Assembly: GCF_014712225.1 (NCBI RefSeq)
Contig: NZ_JACXBW010000003.1
Coordinates: 248,001 to 312,000, forward strand
Reading direction: 5' to 3'
From: Pseudarthrobacter sulfonivorans
GTDB lineage: Bacteria > Actinomycetota > Actinomycetes > Actinomycetales > Micrococcaceae
DNA: 64,000 nt
Shown: positions 60,166 to 64,000 of the stretch, piece by piece
How positions within the stretch are numbered: the first letter of the stretch is position 1
Layout: every line of letters begins with the position of its first letter
Program-made: the position numbers and the translations under genes
Notes under the pieces: generated by a model
Seen by the model: the letters and a program-made list of their open reading frames with translations, nothing else
The model's database searches: none
What the model was told of the DNA's origin: nothing

Positions 60166-61845
60166 TCAGTGGCTGAGGGTCTTGCTTTCCTCTGCCGCTT
60201 CCACTGCCGGAGCGTGGTGCCCGTGTGCGGCTTCCAGCTCCGCGGGCGTAGCCGGTGCCACACGGTCCTCGAAGAACCACCTGGACAGGAAGGCCCGACG
60301 CTTTTCCTTGCGTGTCACGACGCCGTGTTCGTTCGGAACTGCCGGCAGCGGAACCGGTGATTCGAAGCCCACCAGCTTGTAGCGCTTGTACTCATCGAGC
60401 GGTGCGTGGACCTCGATGAACTCGCCGTGCGGCAGGCGCACGATGCGGCCGGTCTCACGGCCGTGGAGCGCGATTTCGCGGTCCTTGCGCTGGAGAGCCA
60501 GGGCTACGCGCTTGGTGACGATGTAGGCAATGATCGGGCCGACGAAGAACAGCGCACGGAGCCAGTATGTAACATCGTTCAGCGATACGTGGAAGTGCGT
60601 GGCGATGAGGTCCGATCCGGCAGCTGCCCACATGACGCAGTACCACACGAAGCCTGCTGCGCCGATGGCGGTGCGGGTCGGGGCGTTCCGTGGACGGTCC
60701 AGCACATGGTGTTCGCGGTCGTCCTTGGTGATCCACCGTTCAATCCACGGGTACATGAACATCACGGTGAACAGGATGCCTGCCGGCACCAGGGCCGGGA
60801 GGAGGACGTTCAGTGTGAGCGTGTATCCGAAGATGACGTACTCGAAGTGGAAGTCCCCAATAACGCCCGGCATCAGGCGCAGGGCACCGTCAACGAAACC
60901 GATGTACCAGTCAGGCTGGGTACCGGCCGAGACGGGGGAGGGATCGTACGGTCCGTAGTTCCAGATCGGGTTGATCGTGAAGAAGGCTGCCATCAGGGCG
61001 ATGACGCCGAAGACGATGAAGAAGAAGCCGCCTGCCTTGGCCGCGTATACCGGACCCAGGGGGTAGCCGACGACGTTGCCGTCGTTGCGGCCCGGGCCAG
61101 GGTACTGGGTGTGCTTGTGCACAACGACCATAAAGAGGTGGAGCACGATCATCAGCAGGATCAGTGCGGGCACGAGCAGGATGTGGAGCATGTACAGGCG
61201 ACCGATAACTGCGGTGCCGGGGAACTCGCCGCCAAAGAGGAAGAACGAGATGTACGTGCCCACGACGGGAATGGCCTTGATAACACCGTCGATGATGCGC
61301 AGGCCGTTGCCGGAGAGCAGGTCATCGGGAAGGGAGTAGCCGGTGAAGCCGGCCGCCATGGCGAGGATCAGGAGGACGCTGCCAACAACCCAGTTCATTT
61401 CACGCGGTTTGCGGAAGGCTCCGGTGAAGAACACACGCAGCATGTGCACGGCAATGGAAGCCACAAACAGCAGGGCGGACCAGTGGTGCACCTGGCGCAT
61501 AAAGAGCCCACCGCGGATGTCGAAGGAGATGTTCAGCGAGGAGCTGTACGCAACCGACATTTCCACGTTCTTCAACGGCACATAGGAACCCGCGTAGCGG
61601 GTCTCAGCCATGGACGGATCGAACCAGAAGGTCAGGAAGGTCCCTGACAGCAGCAGAATGACGAACGAGTAGAGCGCCACTTCACCGAACATAAACGACC
61701 AGTGGTCGGGGAAGACTTTGCGCCCGAACTCGCGGAGGATACCGGAACCGCCGACTCGGGAGTCAACGAAATCAGTGATGCGTCCGGTCTTGGTCTTGGC
61801 TACGAAGGCGGGGGCTTCAGCTGTTGACGCTGCGCTCATGCTCAT
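60166..61845 (-). CDS. qcrB: Cytochrome bc1 complex cytochrome b subunit
   Basis: Core membrane subunit of the menaquinol:cytochrome c reductase (bcc complex). Heme-b histidines are seen in QVHHWSALLFVASIAVHMLRVFFTG (near residue 120) and MLHILLVPALILLMIVLHLFMVVVHKHT (near 225). A long cytoplasmic C-terminal tail (from about 440) is typical for actinobacteria. Length is 559 residues from ATG 61845; an adjacent GTG at 61848 and ATG 61839 are alternatives, with GGGAG just upstream. The start overlaps the end of qcrA by about 29 bases. Confidence 0.95.
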   Translation of the reverse strand: MSMSAASTAEAPAFVAKTKTGRITDFVDSRVGGSGILREFGRKVFPDHWSFMFGEVALYSFVILLLSGTFLTFWFDPSMAETRYAGSYVPLKNVEMSVAYSSSLNISFDIRGGLFMRQVHHWSALLFVASIAVHMLRVFFTGAFRKPREMNWVVGSVLLILAMAAGFTGYSLPDDLLSGNGLRIIDGVIKAIPVVGTYISFFLFGGEFPGTAVIGRLYMLHILLVPALILLMIVLHLFMVVVHKHTQYPGPGRNDGNVVGYPLGPVYAAKAGGFFFIVFGVIALMAAFFTINPIWNYGPYDPSPVSAGTQPDWYIGFVDGALRLMPGVIGDFHFEYVIFGYTLTLNVLLPALVPAGILFTVMFMYPWIERWITKDDREHHVLDRPRNAPTRTAIGAAGFVWYCVMWAAAGSDLIATHFHVSLNDVTYWLRALFFVGPIIAYIVTKRVALALQRKDREIALHGRETGRIVRLPHGEFIEVHAPLDEYKRYKLVGFESPVPLPAVPNEHGVVTRKEKRRAFLSRWFFEDRVAPATPAELEAAHGHHAPAVEAAEESKTLSH

Positions 61846-62893
61846 CACGCTCCCAGTAACTCGGTCCTACAGGTTCTTTGAAGTCGCTTGTTGCGACCAG
61901 GTAGCCCTCGTTGTCCACTGCGATGGGCAGTTGGGGGAGGGGCCGGCTGGCCGGACCAAAGATCACCTTGCACTCTTGCGTGAGGTCGAAGGTGGACTGG
62001 TGGCACGGGCACAGCAGGTGGTGCGTCTGCTGCTCGTAAAGGGCAACAGGGCAACCGACGTGGGTGCAGATCTTGGAGTAGGCAACGATGCCGTTGTAGC
62101 TCCAGTCCTCGCGTCCCGCTGAGGGCTTCAGGGACGCAGGATCGAGGCGCATGAGGAGCACAACAGCCTTGGCCTTTTCGTTGAGCTTGCCCTCGTGCAG
62201 TTCGTTCAGGCCTTCCGGAATGACGTGGAACGCCGAGCCCAGGGTGACGTCGGAGGCCTTGATGGGCGTACCGTCAGGGTCCCGGGTGAGGCGCTTGAGC
62301 TTGCCTTCCAGGGGAGCCCACATGGTGTGCGCCAGCTTGTTGTCCGGGCGGGGGCCAAGGTCACCAAAAACCGCGATGGCGGGCAAAGGTGCCAGGGCAA
62401 CGGCGCCGAGCAGGGTGTTGCGGATGAGCGGGCGACGCTTGATGCCGGTCTCCTCCACGATGTCGTCCACGATGCGCACCGCGGCGAGGCGGTCCTCTTC
62501 GGTGCGGATCGCGTGGCGCTCCTCGGAGACTTCGTGGTCAGGCATCAGGGCCTTGGCCCAATGCACGATGCCAGTGCCGATGCCGAGCATGGCAAAGGCG
62601 GTGCCAAGGCCCAGGAGGGCGTTCTGCAGGCGGATCGTGGCAATGTTTGCCCCTGACCCCGCGCCCAAATCAATGGCGAAGTACGCCACCAGGAAGATCA
62701 GGGTGCCAACAACGGAGGCGCCGAAGAGTACTGCGACCTGCCGTTCTGCCCGTTTTGCGGCCTTCGGGTCCGTGTCAGCCAGGCGCAAACGATGCGGGGG
62801 AAGTCCAGGATCCTGGAATTTCTCCACCTCATTCTGACCAGCCGTAGCTACGGTGCCCGAGTGGTTCGGACTGCCGTCACTATGGTTGCCCAT
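61817..62893 (-). CDS. qcrA: Cytochrome bc1 complex Rieske iron-sulfur subunit
   Basis: Carries the 2Fe-2S cluster of the bcc complex. Ligands are in CTHVGCPVALYEQQ and CPCHQSTFDLTQE (near residues 285-310). Three N-terminal membrane segments (about 55-75, 95-113, 160-180) are the actinobacterial form. FGPASRPLPQLPIAVDNEGYLVA follows the cluster. Length is 358 residues. ATG 62893 has GGATGAGG six bases upstream; ATG 62905 would sit right on that sequence. Confidence 0.95.
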   Translation of the reverse strand: MGNHSDGSPNHSGTVATAGQNEVEKFQDPGLPPHRLRLADTDPKAAKRAERQVAVLFGASVVGTLIFLVAYFAIDLGAGSGANIATIRLQNALLGLGTAFAMLGIGTGIVHWAKALMPDHEVSEERHAIRTEEDRLAAVRIVDDIVEETGIKRRPLIRNTLLGAVALAPLPAIAVFGDLGPRPDNKLAHTMWAPLEGKLKRLTRDPDGTPIKASDVTLGSAFHVIPEGLNELHEGKLNEKAKAVVLLMRLDPASLKPSAGREDWSYNGIVAYSKICTHVGCPVALYEQQTHHLLCPCHQSTFDLTQECKVIFGPASRPLPQLPIAVDNEGYLVATSDFKEPVGPSYWERDEHERSVNS

Positions 62894-62990
62894 AATTCGC
62901 CTCATCCTTCTCTCGTCCCGGCGTCTGCCGGGTTAGTTTTCAATGTCAAACTGCTGACTGGGCAGCAGAAGTTTTGGGGATCCCGGCGTC

Positions 62991-63779
62991 CTAGGACGTT
63001 CGGGATGTCAGCCAGATCGTAAAGGCGATGATGACGCCGAGTCCTGCGATCCAGACGAAGAGGCCTTCGGCGACCGGGCCGAGGGAGCCCAGGTCCGCGC
63101 CGCCGGGGGAGCCGTTGGATTCGATCTGCTTGAGGAAGGTGATGATGTCGCGCTTGCCTTCGGGCGTCACGTTCGCGTCGTTGAAGACGGGCATGTTTTG
63201 CGGGCCGGAGACCATCGCTTCGTAGATGTGCTTTCCGGAAACGTCGGCCAGGGCCGGGGCGAACTTGCCACGGGTCAGGGCGCCGCCGGCAGCAGCAGCG
63301 TTGTGGCACATGGCGCAGTTCACGCGGAAGAGTTCGCCACCTTCGGCAGCGTTACCCTTTTCGTCCAACAGGTGTTCTTCAGGAATTGCCGGGCCTGCAC
63401 CCAGGGAAGCAACATAACCTGAAAGCTGATGGGTCTGGGTTTCGTTGAACTGGGCAGGCTTCTTGTAGGCCTGGGGTCCGTTCATCTGCATCGGCATGCG
63501 GCCGGTACCGACCTGGAAATCGACAGCTGCTGCTCCGACTCCTACCAGCGCGGGGCCGGCCTGGGTGCCGCTGGCGCCCATGCCGTGGCATGTCGCGCAG
63601 TTGGCTTCGAAGAGCTTTTGGCCCTCGGCGGTGTCACTTGCGCTGTAGCTGGTGGTGGAAGCCTTCGCCTCGTTGACGGTGGTGGCAACGGCGTAGAGCC
63701 CCCCAGTGACGAGTAGTCCCATCAGTAGCAGCGCTATTACTGCGAGTGGGTGACGCCGCTTTTGCGAGAGAGCCTTCAC
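62991..63779 (-). CDS. qcrC: Cytochrome bc1 complex diheme cytochrome c subunit
   Basis: Diheme cytochrome c that replaces both cytochrome c1 and the mobile cytochrome c, handing electrons directly to the aa3 oxidase. Two heme sites are present: CATCHGMGASG (near residue 60) and CAMCHNAAAAGG (near 160). There is a membrane segment at each end (about 12-32, HPLAVIALLLMGLLVTGGLYA, and 235-257, VWIAGLGVIIAFTIWL). Length is 262 residues. It starts the qcrC-qcrA-qcrB series, about 90 bases after ctaE. Confidence 0.96.
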   Translation of the reverse strand: MKALSQKRRHPLAVIALLLMGLLVTGGLYAVATTVNEAKASTTSYSASDTAEGQKLFEANCATCHGMGASGTQAGPALVGVGAAAVDFQVGTGRMPMQMNGPQAYKKPAQFNETQTHQLSGYVASLGAGPAIPEEHLLDEKGNAAEGGELFRVNCAMCHNAAAAGGALTRGKFAPALADVSGKHIYEAMVSGPQNMPVFNDANVTPEGKRDIITFLKQIESNGSPGGADLGSLGPVAEGLFVWIAGLGVIIAFTIWLTSRTS

Positions 63780-63866
63780 GTGGTGGTTCCTTTATTCGAT
63801 CCTGCGCCGGCTCCGTGAGCCGCTTCTTGAAATTCTGCCTCTTGTAGAAAAGGAATCAAAGCTTGA

Positions 63867-64000
63867 CTACTTCAGTACGTAGATGACCAGGAAGAGTCCG
63901 ATCCAGACAACATCCACAAAGTGCCAGTAGTAGGACGTGACAATTGCGGAGGTCGCCTCGAAGTGGCCAAACTTCTTCGCCGCGAACGAGCGTCCGATGA
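63867..64000 (-). CDS. ctaE: Cytochrome c oxidase subunit III, C-terminal part (cut by window edge)
   Basis: The last 44 codons are in the window and read [20 protein letters not shown], then [20 protein letters not shown] and [15 protein letters not shown] is the conserved last helix of oxidase subunit III. It lies just upstream of qcrC, the usual actinobacterial order ctaE-qcrCAB. The rest of the gene lies beyond the window. Confidence 0.94.
   Translation of the reverse strand, partial: IGRSFAAKKFGHFEATSAIVTSYYWHFVDVVWIGLFLVIYVLK

Overview
The window is a stretch of core chromosome from a high-GC Gram-positive actinobacterium, most likely Arthrobacter or Pseudarthrobacter (Micrococcaceae). 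The evidence is high GC, very many GTG and TTG starts, an actinobacterial integration host factor (mIHF), a PriA-like protein without helicase motifs, DUF3097 and DUF3043 proteins, and a bcc-aa3 respiratory branch with a CtaF subunit. The genus is inferred from gene content and order, not from a search.

Layout. 1-10842 (+): pyrimidine and general metabolism (carA 3' end, carB, pyrF, mihF, gmk, rpoZ, coaBC, metK, priA-like). 10854-14737 (-): a compact cluster of SorC-type regulator, aldo/keto reductase, alpha/beta hydrolase and glycosyltransferase. 14864-19068 (+): the glycerol genes glpD-glpF-glpK, divergent from that regulator. 19297-22003: leuS behind a leader with a tiny Leu-rich peptide and a terminator. 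22060-28887: degV, comEA, comEC and holA. comEC and holA are separated by about 1.9 kb that carries one lower-GC membrane-protein gene and is flanked by diverged direct repeats of the comEC/holA junction. 29008-33272: rpsT, a lone PemK/MazF-like gene, lepA, hemW. 33273-37979: a REP-like repeat, DUF4870, DUF3097, a CIRCE element, hrcA-dnaJ-rsmE. 38015-44845: a GerMN/Gmad2 lipoprotein, then phoH-ybeY-CorC-like-era and an LCP protein. 44916-49703: M13 peptidase, a leuA leader peptide, leuA, recO. 49706-54934: uppS, a lipase-like hydrolase, pyrD, DUF3043, an M20 dipeptidase. 55116-64000: erpA, ctaC-ctaD-ctaF, HPr, a DasR-like GntR regulator, and qcrC-qcrA-qcrB read leftward with the 3' end of ctaE.

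How the genes work together. carAB, pyrF and pyrD feed UMP synthesis. glpFKD imports, phosphorylates and oxidises glycerol. qcrCAB with ctaCDEF form the cytochrome bcc-aa3 supercomplex, and ErpA may help supply its Fe-S clusters. hrcA/dnaJ are under CIRCE heat-shock control. A palindrome identical to the core of the Streptomyces DasR site lies between the HPr gene and the GntR gene, suggesting control of the PTS carrier. leuS and leuA, 27 kb apart, both begin with apparently leaderless Leu-rich leader peptides that share sequence, so leucyl-tRNA supply may control both charging and synthesis of leucine.

The most unusual items are the leuS attenuator, its likeness to the leuA leader, and the repeat-bracketed insertion between comEC and holA. 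No rRNA, tRNA, CRISPR array, transposase or integrase was recognised.
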